A DNA stretch of 9,559 nt from contig JASBUM010000011.1 in NCBI GenBank assembly GCA_030147905.1, positions 1-9,559 on the forward strand. The letters run 5' to 3'. Within the stretch, counting starts at the first letter, position 1. Each line of letters opens with the position of its first letter. Made by a program: the position numbers and the translations under genes. This document shows, piece after piece, positions 1 to 6,344 of the stretch. The notes below the pieces were generated by a model that saw only the letters and a list, made by a program, of their open reading frames with translations, was not told the DNA's origin and searched no databases. The stretch comes from Acidimangrovimonas sp. (GTDB lineage: Bacteria; Pseudomonadota; Alphaproteobacteria; Rhodobacterales; Rhodobacteraceae).

Positions 1-875
1 CTCGTCCTCGGCCCCCGCCAGCAGCAGGAACGGCGGCAACTTCGCCACATCGGCCAGGTAATCGCTGCGCGGCGCGCAGGAGGTGTTCAGACGATAGCTG
101 TAATGCGTCGTGGCCGTGTCACCGCGCGGGCCGTTCAGCACCTCGGGCGGAAAGCGGAACCGGATCACCGTCAACCCATGCAACGCCCGGATGCCCAGGG
201 CGTTGAGCATCGCCAGCCCGATCGTCCGCCGCACCAGCGGGTGGCTCCAGCCCCCCCGCATTGGCGCGCATCGTTGGCGCGTCGTGCCTAATGCCTAAGG
301 AACGGCGACAACAGCACCGCCCTGTCCAGCACCCCGCCATGGCGCCCGGCAGCGAAGCGGATGACGAGGCCGCCGCCGCTTGAATGGCCGATCATGAAGA
401 CGGGCTGACCGGGCGACCGAGGGGCGGCGATCAGGTCGGCCAAGGCGTCCTCGAGGGCGCCGATATGACCGGCATCGCCGCGCCGCGCGGGGGCCACGCC
501 ATGGCCGCGCAGGTCGGGCAGAAGCACCTCGAAACCGCCGTGCTGCGGCAGGTGGCGGGCGATCGGAACATAGGCCCCGCCATGCCGGCCCGAACCGTGC
601 AGGATCACCACCAGCGGCGCGCCGGGCGCGCGGGCGGGGAACCGGCGCAGGCCCGGCTCGGCCCCGTCGCGCGCGCGGTAGCTGTCCGATGCAGCGCTCC
701 CGGCACCATCATCGGTGCCTCCGTCGGTCCCGCTGCGAAGCGACGTGAAGCTCAGTGTCTTGCCTGGGGCGATCCGATCAGGCCATTGAGACAAAATGAG
801 CGCGGTCGCAATGATTAGGCAGACGGCAATCGACTAGGCCGCGACGATCAACGCGGTTCTCAAGACATCTGCCAT
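1..875 (-). pseudogene. Decayed membrane-anchored alpha/beta hydrolase (lysophospholipase-like), partial
   Basis: This is a broken serine hydrolase gene that continues past the left edge. An ATG at 875-873 opens a hydrophobic N-terminus (MADVLRTALIVAA, stop, SIAVCLIIATALIL), so the intact product was probably anchored in the inner membrane. The catalytic core is readable: an oxyanion-type HGSG motif near residue 93, PDLRGHG, and the nucleophile elbow GHSSGG with Ser near residue 165. Three lesions break it. The first is an amber TAG at codon 14 (836-834). The second is a 7-bp tandem duplication (285-298) that brings a TAG at 290-288 into frame right after LLSPFLRH. The third is a G run of seven on the coding strand (251-257), where six would restore the frame. 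Removing the duplication gives LSPFLRHDAPTMRANAGG, and removing one G continues with WSHPLVRRTIGLAMLNALGIR and stays open to position 1. A shortened product could start at TTG 794, but it would lack the rest of the catalytic triad. The substrate is unknown. Confidence 0.85.
285..298. repeat. Perfect 7-bp tandem duplication causing a frameshift
   Basis: Two adjacent copies of TGCCTAA (285-291 and 292-298) lie inside the hydrolase pseudogene. Deleting one copy restores the reading frame and a sensible hydrolase sequence. This indicates a replication-slippage type insertion, not part of the original gene. Confidence 0.85.
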
Positions 876-892
876 ATCCAAGACATCGCCAT
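861..892. repeat. Near-tandem 14/15-bp repeat at the pseudogene start
   Basis: CAAGACATCTGCCAT (861-875) and CAAGACATCGCCAT (879-892) differ by one indel and are separated by three bases. On the minus strand the first copy holds the presumed start codon. The second copy sits where the ribosome binding site should be, and no Shine-Dalgarno sequence is visible there. It may be a further scar of gene decay. Confidence 0.6.
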
Positions 893-1307
893 GGCCCCTG
901 CACCGAGTCAAATCCCGAAGAGCAGAAAGTGTTTGAAGTTGAACCTCTGCGAAGCGTCGTGGCTTTCACGGGTAGCACTGCCGCTTACGGGCAAGAAGGC
1001 TTTATCAATCACTTTGCGGGTTTTCATAGGTCTTGCAGCGATCGGCGGTTTCGTCCGCTTCGCTGAGATCCATCGCAGTCAGCGCCCGACGATTTCTTCG
1101 GGAACTGCTGATTGTCATGGCGCTGTGCCCACAAGGCCCTGAGCCCCAATTTGCATCGTTTGCGGCAAGGGGCTGGCCCCACCGCGGCGGGCCCTCGGAC
1201 CCCGGTGGCAGCTCCGCCGAAGGGCGCGCCGGCCAGAGCCGCCCGCGCCGGACCTTGGGGCCCCCGCGGCATGGCGCGCGCCCGGCCTGCCTTGTTCGGC
1301 CGTGCCT
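876..1307. other. Gene-free stretch of about 430 bases
   Basis: I see no convincing gene here. Short open frames exist on both strands, for example a 37-codon minus-strand frame at 1118-1005 with no ribosome binding site, but none resembles a known family. The left part (about 890-1120) is less GC-rich than the right part (about 1140-1310), which suggests two sequence origins. No insertion-sequence ends or clear T-tailed terminator for ribH were found. It may hold eroded remnants of older genes. Confidence 0.5.
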
Positions 1308-1775
1308 TCAGGCGATCGATCTCACGGCGCCATCCTGCGCTGCGTCCAGGCGCAAGATCGCGATCGCGGCTTCTGCGGCCTCACGTCCCTTCTGCACGAA
1401 ATGTCCGCGGTAGAAGGTTTCGTGTTCTTCCTTGGGCTGGAAGTGATGCGGCGTCAGCGAGACCGAAAAGACCGGCACCTCGGTCTTCAGCTGCACCTCC
1501 ATCAGTCCCGAGACGACGGCCTGCGCCACGAAATCGTGGCGGTAGATGCCGCCATCGACGACCAGCGCCGCCGCGACGATCCCGTCATAGGCCCCGGTAC
1601 GGGCGAGTTTTTGCGCCAGAAGCGGCATCTCGAACCCGCCGGGGACGTCGAAAACGTCCACTGCGGCGCCGGCTTCAAGCTCAGCGAGCCGCGCCTTGAA
1701 TCCGACGAGAGCCTGATCGACGATCTCGGCGTGCCAGCGGGCCTTGATGAAGGCGAATTTCGGGGATTTCGTCAT
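1308..1775 (-). CDS. ribH: 6,7-dimethyl-8-ribityllumazine synthase, RibH2 type
   Basis: This cytoplasmic enzyme condenses 5-amino-6-ribitylaminouracil with 3,4-dihydroxy-2-butanone 4-phosphate to make lumazine, the penultimate step of riboflavin synthesis. The 155-residue product has the family's usual length. It shows the substrate-stacking aromatic (W14 in KARWHAEIVD), the phosphate-side stretch VFDVPGGFEMP (41-51), and GGIYRHDFVA (75-84), whose His80 aligns with the catalytic histidine. SLTPHHF (106-112) and the 'RWHAEIVD' and 'GGIYRH' signatures match the RibH2 type known from Brucella and rhizobia better than the common RibH1 type. The reading frame extends upstream through the riboswitch, but the ATG at 1775 is chosen because the homologous part begins there and GGAG lies just 5' of it. 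The gene is led by an FMN riboswitch, so flavin feedback is expected. It sits in the same direction behind the aldolase gene, so it may also receive readthrough from the sugar-phosphate operon. Confidence 0.95.
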   Translation of the reverse strand: MTKSPKFAFIKARWHAEIVDQALVGFKARLAELEAGAAVDVFDVPGGFEMPLLAQKLARTGAYDGIVAAALVVDGGIYRHDFVAQAVVSGLMEVQLKTEVPVFSVSLTPHHFQPKEEHETFYRGHFVQKGREAAEAAIAILRLDAAQDGAVRSIA

Positions 1776-1825
1776 AGCTCCGGGTCCCTTCCACATGACA
1801 AGATCCCAGAGCGTGAAGAGACGCC

Positions 1826-1838
1826 TGGCCACCGGCCA
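1826..1838 (-). promoter_or_regulatory. Short hairpin between riboswitch and ribH start
   Basis: TGGCC and GGCCA form a perfect 5-bp stem around a 3-base loop, 8 bases after the riboswitch core in transcript order and about 50 bases before the ribH ATG. No T run follows it, so it does not look like an intrinsic terminator. It could be part of the expression platform, by sequestration or Rho access, but this is inference. Confidence 0.35.
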
Positions 1839-1846
1839 TCCGCCCC

Positions 1847-1969
1847 ATTCTCTCCCATCCGGACTTTCACCGTCGGCCCCGGAATTCCACCGGATCTGCT
1901 GACCCCCTCCGTAAAGGGGCGCTCGCGGGCTGTCACCGCCGGTGGGGAATTTCACCCCGCCCTGAGAAC
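1847..1969 (-). promoter_or_regulatory. FMN riboswitch (RFN element)
   Basis: Read on the minus strand, this matches the RFN aptamer closely. It starts with TTCTCAGGGCGGGGTGAAAT, then CCCCACCGGCGGTGACAG and CCCGCGAGCGCCC. After a variable loop follow GGTCAGCAGATCCGGTGGAA, TTCCGGGGCCGACGGTGAAA and GTCCGGATGGGAGAGAA. The outer P1 stem is visible as TTCTC near the 5' end pairing with GAGAA at the 3' end. FMN binding normally shuts off the downstream gene, here ribH, whose ATG lies 71 bases beyond the aptamer. The aptamer begins about 30 bases after the aldolase stop codon, so transcripts from the upstream operon would also pass through it. The regulatory mechanism (terminator or ribosome-site masking) is not clear because no T-tailed terminator is visible. 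Confidence 0.95.
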
Positions 1970-2000
1970 AGGTGACGCATAGCCGAGGTCGTGGCGGATT

Positions 2001-3062
2001 TCAAACGGCTTCGCGCAGACGGGTACGGGCCGCAGCATCGACCATCGCGGCAAGCGGAAGCGGGCGGATCCTGTCGGCTTGCCCGGCTGTCCCGAAGGCT
2101 TCGAACCGCTGGCGGCAGAGGTCGGTCATCAGCGCCATCGCGGGGCCGAGGTATTTGCGCGGGTCGAATTCCGCCCGGTTCTCGACCAGCGCCCTGCGAA
2201 TCGCCGCGGTCATGGCCAGGCGGTTGTCGGTGTCGATGTTCACCTTGCGCACGCCGTTCCGGATGCCGCGCCTGATCTCTTCCACCGGCACGCCCCAGGT
2301 CGGCTTGATGTCGCCGCCATAGGCATTCACGATCTGTTGCAGATCCTCGGGCACGGAGGACGACCCATGCATCACCAGATGCGTGTTCGGCAGCCGGCGA
2401 TGGATTTCCTCGATCACCGACATGGCCAGAACGCTGCCGTCCGGCTTGCGCGTGAACTTGTAGGCGCCATGGCTGGTTCCCATCGCGACCGCCAGCGCAT
2501 CCACGCCGGTCTCGGCCACGAAGCGCGCGGCCTCTTCAGGGTCGGTCAGAAGCTGGTCTTCGCTCAGCCGTCCGGTCGCGCCGTGGCCATCCTCCTGATC
2601 GCCCATCCCGGTTTCGAGCGAGCCGAGCACACCCAGCTCGCCCTCTACCGATACCCCGCACGCGTGGGACATCTCGACCACGCGGCGGGTGATGTCGACG
2701 TTATAGGCATAGTCCGCGGGCGTCGTGCCGTCCTCGCGCAGCGAGCCGTCCATCATTACCGACGTAAAGCCGTTCTGGATCGCGGTGGCGCAGGTCGCCA
2801 GGGTGTTGCCGTGGTCGAGATGGATGCAGACCGGAATGTCGGGATACGTCTCGGCAAGACCGTCGATCAGCCGGGCCAGCACGCGATCGCCCGCATAGGC
2901 CCGCGCCCCGCGGCTTGCCTGAAGGATGACCGGCGCATTGCAGGCGCTGGCCGCCGCCATGACCGCAAGGCCCTGTTCCATGTTGGAGATGTTGAACGCG
3001 GGGACGGCGTAGCAGTTCTCGGCCGCGTGGTCGAGAAGTTGGCGAAGGGTTATCCGGGCCAT
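2001..3062 (-). CDS. fba: Class II fructose-1,6-bisphosphate aldolase, Calvin-cycle (CbbA) subtype
   Basis: This zinc enzyme reversibly condenses dihydroxyacetone phosphate with glyceraldehyde-3-phosphate. Enzymes of this subtype are also known to join dihydroxyacetone phosphate and erythrose-4-phosphate into sedoheptulose-1,7-bisphosphate. The 353-residue length is usual for the subtype. Visible motifs are HLDHGN (81-86), giving catalytic Asp83 and zinc ligand His84; VEGELG (139-144); GTSHGAYKF (195-203) with zinc ligand His198; MHGSSS (231-236) with zinc ligand His232; and the phosphate-binding NIDTDNR (275-281). The ATG at 3062 is chosen over an in-frame upstream codon because [15 protein letters not shown] is the family's normal N-terminus and an AAGGA site lies just upstream, inside the end of the bisphosphatase gene. 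Only 4 bases separate the two genes, implying translational coupling. No RubisCO or phosphoribulokinase gene is nearby, so a Calvin-cycle role is not supported by this context. Confidence 0.95.
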   Translation of the reverse strand: MARITLRQLLDHAAENCYAVPAFNISNMEQGLAVMAAASACNAPVILQASRGARAYAGDRVLARLIDGLAETYPDIPVCIHLDHGNTLATCATAIQNGFTSVMMDGSLREDGTTPADYAYNVDITRRVVEMSHACGVSVEGELGVLGSLETGMGDQEDGHGATGRLSEDQLLTDPEEAARFVAETGVDALAVAMGTSHGAYKFTRKPDGSVLAMSVIEEIHRRLPNTHLVMHGSSSVPEDLQQIVNAYGGDIKPTWGVPVEEIRRGIRNGVRKVNIDTDNRLAMTAAIRRALVENRAEFDPRKYLGPAMALMTDLCRQRFEAFGTAGQADRIRPLPLAAMVDAAARTRLREAV

Positions 3063-3066
3063 GTCG

Positions 3067-4050
3067 TCAATCCTTGCAAGGGGCGGCGAGGTATCGGCCG
3101 ATGGTCTCGACCTCACCGGAGGCGCCGAAGATCAGTGGGCAATGCTCGTGAAGGGCCACGGGCATGCGGTCGAGGATCGGACCGCGCCCGTCGGTGGCGG
3201 CACCTCCGGCCTGTTCGATCAGGAAGGCGATCGGACAGGCCTCGTAGATCAGGCGCAGCCGGCCTCTCTCATGGCCGGGCCGGCGGTCCGCGGGATACAT
3301 GAAGCAGCCGCCGAGCAACAGGATGCGGTGCAACTCACCCACCGCCGCCGCCAGCCAGCGCATGTTGAAATCCCGCCCGCGAGGGCCGTCCGTGCCCGCG
3401 CGCAGGTCGCGGGCATAGGCTCTCAGCCCGGGTGGCCAGTGGCGTTCGTTGGAGGCGTTGAAGGCGATCGTGCCCGCCTGCCCTTCGAGCCGCACCCGTT
3501 CGCGCGCCACGCGGAAGGTGCCGGCCGCGCGGTCGAAGGTCGCGATGCTCACCCCGGCGCCCAGGGAGAAGCCGAAGTCGGTCGAATGCCCGAACGAGAC
3601 GTAGCCCGCGGCGACAACGGCCCGGCCGGTGCGCAGGAAGCCGTCGGGCGCCGCGGGCAGGACCGAGAACAGAAGCCCCAGCGGCGCGCCGATCCCGATG
3701 CTGCCGGAGCCGTCGATCGGGTCGATGGCCACGTCGAATGCGGCTTCGGGATCGAGACAGATGAGTTCTTGCGACTCCTCCGACAGCACGAGGCGCACGC
3801 CTGCGCGGGCAAGTGCGGCGACGATGTGATCATGCGCGCCGATATCCAGCGCCTTCTGTGCATCTCCGCTTTCGTTTCGGCCCACAACCGCTCGCGGGTC
3901 GCCCGGCAGCGCCCCTGCCGCCAGCCTCTCGGCCAGCGCCGGAACGGCGCCCGCGATGGCGGCGACGACGCGCGCCCCGGCATCGTTCGGGCGCAGGGCG
4001 TCTTCAAGAGGGGTCCCGCAGGCAGGGCCGTCCCCCGGCAAGAGCAACAT
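3067..4050 (-). CDS. fbp: Class I fructose-1,6-bisphosphatase (possible sedoheptulose bisphosphatase)
   Basis: The product hydrolyses the 1-phosphate of fructose-1,6-bisphosphate, and bacterial class I enzymes may also act on sedoheptulose-1,7-bisphosphate. The 327-residue protein keeps the metal-binding motifs: VLSEES (about 88-93) and DPIDGSGS (about 109-116). The substrate-binding region includes [10 protein letters not shown], the stretch [24 protein letters not shown], and the C-terminal [25 protein letters not shown] with the usual metal-ligand Glu in the YEA segment. The loop after DPIDGS reads [10 protein letters not shown], where classical members have SSNIDVNVSIG, so an Asn and an Asp are replaced by Ser and Gly. 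This may mark a subfamily or altered specificity. The ATG at 4050 has GGAG about 8 bases upstream. The gene lies 45 bases after the EryI-like gene and 4 bases before the aldolase, within the same operon. Confidence 0.9.
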   Translation of the reverse strand: MLLLPGDGPACGTPLEDALRPNDAGARVVAAIAGAVPALAERLAAGALPGDPRAVVGRNESGDAQKALDIGAHDHIVAALARAGVRLVLSEESQELICLDPEAAFDVAIDPIDGSGSIGIGAPLGLLFSVLPAAPDGFLRTGRAVVAAGYVSFGHSTDFGFSLGAGVSIATFDRAAGTFRVARERVRLEGQAGTIAFNASNERHWPPGLRAYARDLRAGTDGPRGRDFNMRWLAAAVGELHRILLLGGCFMYPADRRPGHERGRLRLIYEACPIAFLIEQAGGAATDGRGPILDRMPVALHEHCPLIFGASGEVETIGRYLAAPCKD

Positions 4051-4071
4051 GGATGATCTCCGGCGTGGTCT

Positions 4072-4087
4072 GCGCGGCTGACCGCGC
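4072..4087 (-). other. Intercistronic hairpin between the EryI-like gene and fbp
   Basis: In the 45-base gap, GCGCGG and CCGCGC pair as a 6-bp stem around a 4-base loop. There is no T tract, so it is not an obvious terminator. It could stabilise or process the transcript between the isomerase and fbp-fba halves of the operon. Confidence 0.35.
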
Positions 4088-4095
4088 GCTATCCG

Positions 4096-4548
4096 TCAGC
4101 GGGCGTATTTGGCATCGAGCGCGTCGATGGCCGCGACATTCCCGGCCGAACGGCCAGCCGGATCGAAGGTCTCCTTCAGGAAGGCATCGGCGATCGCCTT
4201 CGCCAGTTCCGGACCGACGACGCGCGCGCCCATGGTGATGATCTGCGCGTTGTTGGAAAGTGCCGCCCGCGCGGCGGAATAGGTGTCATGGCACTGCGCT
4301 GCGCGGATCCCGGGCACCTTGTTCGCGGAGATCGCAACCCCGATCCCTGTTCCGCAGACGAGGATCGCACGGTCGTAGCGTCCATCCAGGACCGCGTTGG
4401 CGACCCGATCCGACATATCGGCATAGAACGGATCGGGCCCTGTCCCGGTGTGCGAGATCTCGGCGACGTCGTGCCGGTCCCGCAGATGATCGGCGAGGAT
4501 TCTGGCCAGCCCCTCACCGGCGCTGTCGCCCGCAACCGCGATTTTCAT
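4096..4548 (-). CDS. eryI: EryI/DerI-type D-erythrulose-4-phosphate isomerase (RpiB family)
   Basis: This 150-residue protein has the RpiB fold. It keeps the catalytic Cys65 in VCGTGIG (64-70), ANKVPGIRA (75-83) and the TMGARVVG stretch (105-112). Two places differ from true ribose-5-phosphate isomerase B as I recall E. coli RpiB. The N-terminal motif is GDSAGE (7-12) in place of a CDH-type motif, so the ring-contacting His is Ser9. The ring-opening His (E. coli His99) aligns with Ser98 in ALSNNAQI. Tetrulose 4-phosphates cannot form a furanose ring, so loss of ring-opening residues fits an open-chain C4 substrate. The whole sequence resembles Brucella EryI, which converts D-3-tetrulose-4-phosphate to D-erythrose-4-phosphate. 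The ATG at 4548 has a strong AAGGAG site and starts 13 bases after eryH. A plain ribose-5-phosphate isomerase is the alternative call but less likely. Confidence 0.88.
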   Translation of the reverse strand: MKIAVAGDSAGEGLARILADHLRDRHDVAEISHTGTGPDPFYADMSDRVANAVLDGRYDRAILVCGTGIGVAISANKVPGIRAAQCHDTYSAARAALSNNAQIITMGARVVGPELAKAIADAFLKETFDPAGRSAGNVAAIDALDAKYAR

Positions 4549-4561
4549 GGTTTTCTCCTTC

Positions 4562-5332
4562 TCAGAGTCTGGCGGCGCAGCGGGCGAGGATGTCCAGGTA
4601 GCCTTCGACATTCCAGGCCGAGCGGCCGATGAACAGCCCGTCCACATGCGGACAGGCGACAAGCTCTTCGCAATTGCCGGGATTGACCGACCCGCCGTAG
4701 AGGCAGGGGATGCGGCGGCCCATCACGGCCTCGGCCGTGGCCACGATCTCGGCGTGGCGCGACTGCGCGTAATCGGCGGTGGCCGGAATGCCGTGCACGC
4801 CGATGGCCCAGACCGGCTCATAGGCAAGCAGGACGGGCGCATTCTTCTGCTCAGCCGTCAGCCGGCCGAGCGCATGGCGCACCTGTCGCTCCAGCACCGC
4901 CCGAGCGCGGCCGGCCTCGCGTTCCGCGCGCGTCTCGCCGATGCAGATCAGCGGAATCAGGCGGTTCCGCACGGCGGCTTCGGTCTTGAGGGCGACGGTC
5001 TCATCGATCTCGCCGAAATGCGCGCGCCGTTCCGAATGGCCAAGCTCCACGAGGTCGAGGTTGCAGTCCGTCAGCATCGCGGGCGATATCTCGCCCGTCC
5101 ATGCGCCGTCCTGCGCCCAGTGCATGTTCTGCGCGCCGACCTTCACCGAGGTCTCCGCCAGCATGGCCTTCACCTCGCGCACGGCGGTGAAGGGCGGAAT
5201 GACGAAGCGCTGGATACGCGGATCGCGGGAGGCGTCGGCGGCCTTCAGCCCCTCGGCAAAGGTGCAAGCCTCTGCCAGGGTCTTGTTCATCTTCCAGCTC
5301 GTCCCGATCCAGAAAGGCGGTGTCCCGGTCAT
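4562..5332 (-). CDS. eryH: EryH/LerI-type L-erythrulose-phosphate isomerase (triosephosphate isomerase fold)
   Basis: This 256-residue TIM-barrel enzyme carries the catalytic set Lys14 (GTSWKMNKT, 10-18), His99 (ELGHSERR, 96-103) and Glu172 (AYEPVWAIG, 170-178), plus the phosphate loop [10 protein letters not shown] (211-220). It departs from classical triosephosphate isomerase at two known signature sites. The N-terminal motif is [13 protein letters not shown] instead of GNWKMN. The mobile loop 6 reads AIGVHGIPA where the classical enzyme has AIGTGKTA. The C-terminus [22 protein letters not shown] closely resembles Brucella EryH (formerly called TpiA2), which interconverts L- and D-3-tetrulose-4-phosphate. 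Adjacent DeoR-type and EryI-type genes support that role. The ATG at 5332 lies 3 bases after the regulator's stop, with GGAG upstream, so the two are probably co-translated. A housekeeping triosephosphate isomerase should exist elsewhere in the genome. Confidence 0.9.
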   Translation of the reverse strand: MTGTPPFWIGTSWKMNKTLAEACTFAEGLKAADASRDPRIQRFVIPPFTAVREVKAMLAETSVKVGAQNMHWAQDGAWTGEISPAMLTDCNLDLVELGHSERRAHFGEIDETVALKTEAAVRNRLIPLICIGETRAEREAGRARAVLERQVRHALGRLTAEQKNAPVLLAYEPVWAIGVHGIPATADYAQSRHAEIVATAEAVMGRRIPCLYGGSVNPGNCEELVACPHVDGLFIGRSAWNVEGYLDILARCAARL

Positions 5333-5335
5333 GTG

Positions 5336-6100
5336 TCACTCCGCGGCGATGGTCAGGGTGATGCCCGCCCGGTCAAGGGCCGCGCGCTCCTCTGGCGCGG
5401 GGGCGTCATCGGTGATGATGGCATCGAAATCGGTCAGGTCGGCCAGCACATGCAGCGCCGAGCGGCCGAAGCGCTGGTGATTTATCAGCAGACAGCTTCG
5501 CCCGGCGGCCGCCATCATCATCCGCTTGGTGCGCACCACCGAATCGTCCATGTGGAAGGCCCGCAGTCCGGATATGGCCGGAGCGGAGACAAAGGCCATA
5601 TCCGCCCGAAGCCGCGACAGCGCGTTTTCCGTGACGATGCCGAAGAAACCGTTGAACTTCGGGCTGAAGCTGCCGCCAAGCGCGATCAGCGTTATCCCCG
5701 CCTCGTTCTTCAGCCGGTCGATGACCGCGGCATTGTTGGTGATGACGGTGAGCGGCCGGCGCTGCGCCACCGCCTCGCCCAGGACCGCGGCCATCGAGCC
5801 GTCATTGATGATGATGGTCATGCCCGGCTCGATCAACGTCAGTGCGGCCCGCGCCATCCGCGCCTTGGCGGCGCCGTCCTGACGCTCGCGCACCCGGAAG
5901 TCGCTTTCGAACTGGGTCCCCGCCTCGATCGTCGCCCCGCCGCGGACCTTGCGCAGAACGCCGGCGCGCTCGAGCTCGTCCAGATCGCGGTGGATCGTCA
6001 TCCGGGAGACGGAAAACCGCGCGGCCAGCGCGTCCAGATCGACGGCGCGCGCCTCGATCAGGATATCCATGATCGCCTGCCTGCGTTCTTCCCGCTTCAC
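5336..6100 (-). CDS. eryR: DeoR/GlpR-family transcriptional regulator (EryR-like)
   Basis: This is a cytoplasmic DNA-binding regulator of 254 residues, normal for the family. The N-terminal winged helix-turn-helix spans about residues 3-56, with VDLDALAARFSVSRMTIHRD (20-39) as the helix-turn-helix and GVLRKVRGGA as the wing. The C-terminal DeoRC sugar-phosphate-sensing domain follows, with TNNAAVIDRL, IALGGSFSPKFNGFFG and DMAFVSAPAI. The start chosen is GTG at 6100, because VKREERRQAIMDIL is the usual beginning of the family and a GGGGGAGGG site lies about 6 bases upstream. The open frame continues upstream to 6172, but that part has no homology. As first gene of the operon it probably regulates itself and the isomerase, bisphosphatase and aldolase genes in response to a phosphorylated sugar, plausibly a tetrulose or erythrose phosphate. 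The ligand is inferred from context only. Confidence 0.88.
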   Translation of the reverse strand: MKREERRQAIMDILIEARAVDLDALAARFSVSRMTIHRDLDELERAGVLRKVRGGATIEAGTQFESDFRVRERQDGAAKARMARAALTLIEPGMTIIINDGSMAAVLGEAVAQRRPLTVITNNAAVIDRLKNEAGITLIALGGSFSPKFNGFFGIVTENALSRLRADMAFVSAPAISGLRAFHMDDSVVRTKRMMMAAAGRSCLLINHQRFGRSALHVLADLTDFDAIITDDAPAPEERAALDRAGITLTIAAE

Positions 6101-6143
6101 GCCGCCCTCCCCCGCGTCGGATCCATCGGCTTCGCTCGTGGCT

Positions 6144-6206
6144 TGTAACACCCATCCGTCACGATGCAACATAAATCGTGTGATGTTGTGATTTTATAGT
6201 GTTACA
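6144..6206 (-). promoter_or_regulatory. Candidate operator region of the eryR operon
   Basis: This AT-rich segment lies 44-106 bases upstream of the regulator's GTG. It contains three inverted repeats. The outermost is TGTAACAC (6144-6151) with GTGTTACA (6199-6206), perfect and 47 bases apart. Inside are CACGAT (6160-6165) with ATCGTG (6175-6180), 9 bases apart, and CAACAT (6167-6172) with ATGTTG (6183-6188), 10 bases apart. A TATAAA box on the minus strand (6198-6193) could be a -10 element, but I see no matching -35. The spaced outer half-sites could support DNA looping by a multimeric DeoR-type repressor. Binding is inferred, not shown. Confidence 0.5.
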
Positions 6207-6344
6207 GAAAGGCGGCGGGCCCCACTGCGACATGCTGCAAAAAGGGTGGGCGAAGGCCCGGGGCGCATGAGCCGCGCCGGCTTCGTCTGCCGGGCATTCG
6301 TGAAAGATGCGCTGGCGATTGCGCCGGTGCGGTAATGACAGTGC

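Noticed and set aside
119..340. Separate small minus-strand gene of 73 codons
   Set aside because: It is only the second frame of the frameshifted hydrolase. The part after the G run departs from hydrolase sequence, which continues in the third frame.
891..1142. 83-codon plus-strand open frame upstream of the pseudogene
   Set aside because: No ribosome binding site, no family resemblance and composition typical of chance frames.
1776..1955. N-terminal extension of ribH by 60 residues
   Set aside because: The extra codons translate the FMN riboswitch, which is non-coding leader.
2079..3302. 407-codon plus-strand open frame opposite the aldolase
   Set aside because: Antisense shadow of a well-supported gene.
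2001..4050. fbp-fba as part of a Calvin-cycle (cbb) cluster
   Set aside because: No RubisCO, phosphoribulokinase, transketolase or CbbR-type regulator is in the window. The flanking genes are EryH/EryI-like with a DeoR-family regulator.
4547..6148. 533-codon plus-strand open frame across eryI, eryH and eryR
   Set aside because: It lies opposite three recognisable genes and its product is His/Arg-rich with no motifs.
6267..6335. 22-codon plus-strand frame (MSRAGFVCRAFVKDALAIAPVR) between eryR and the FliJ-like gene
   Set aside because: Too short, with no convincing ribosome site or context. Nothing else supports translation.
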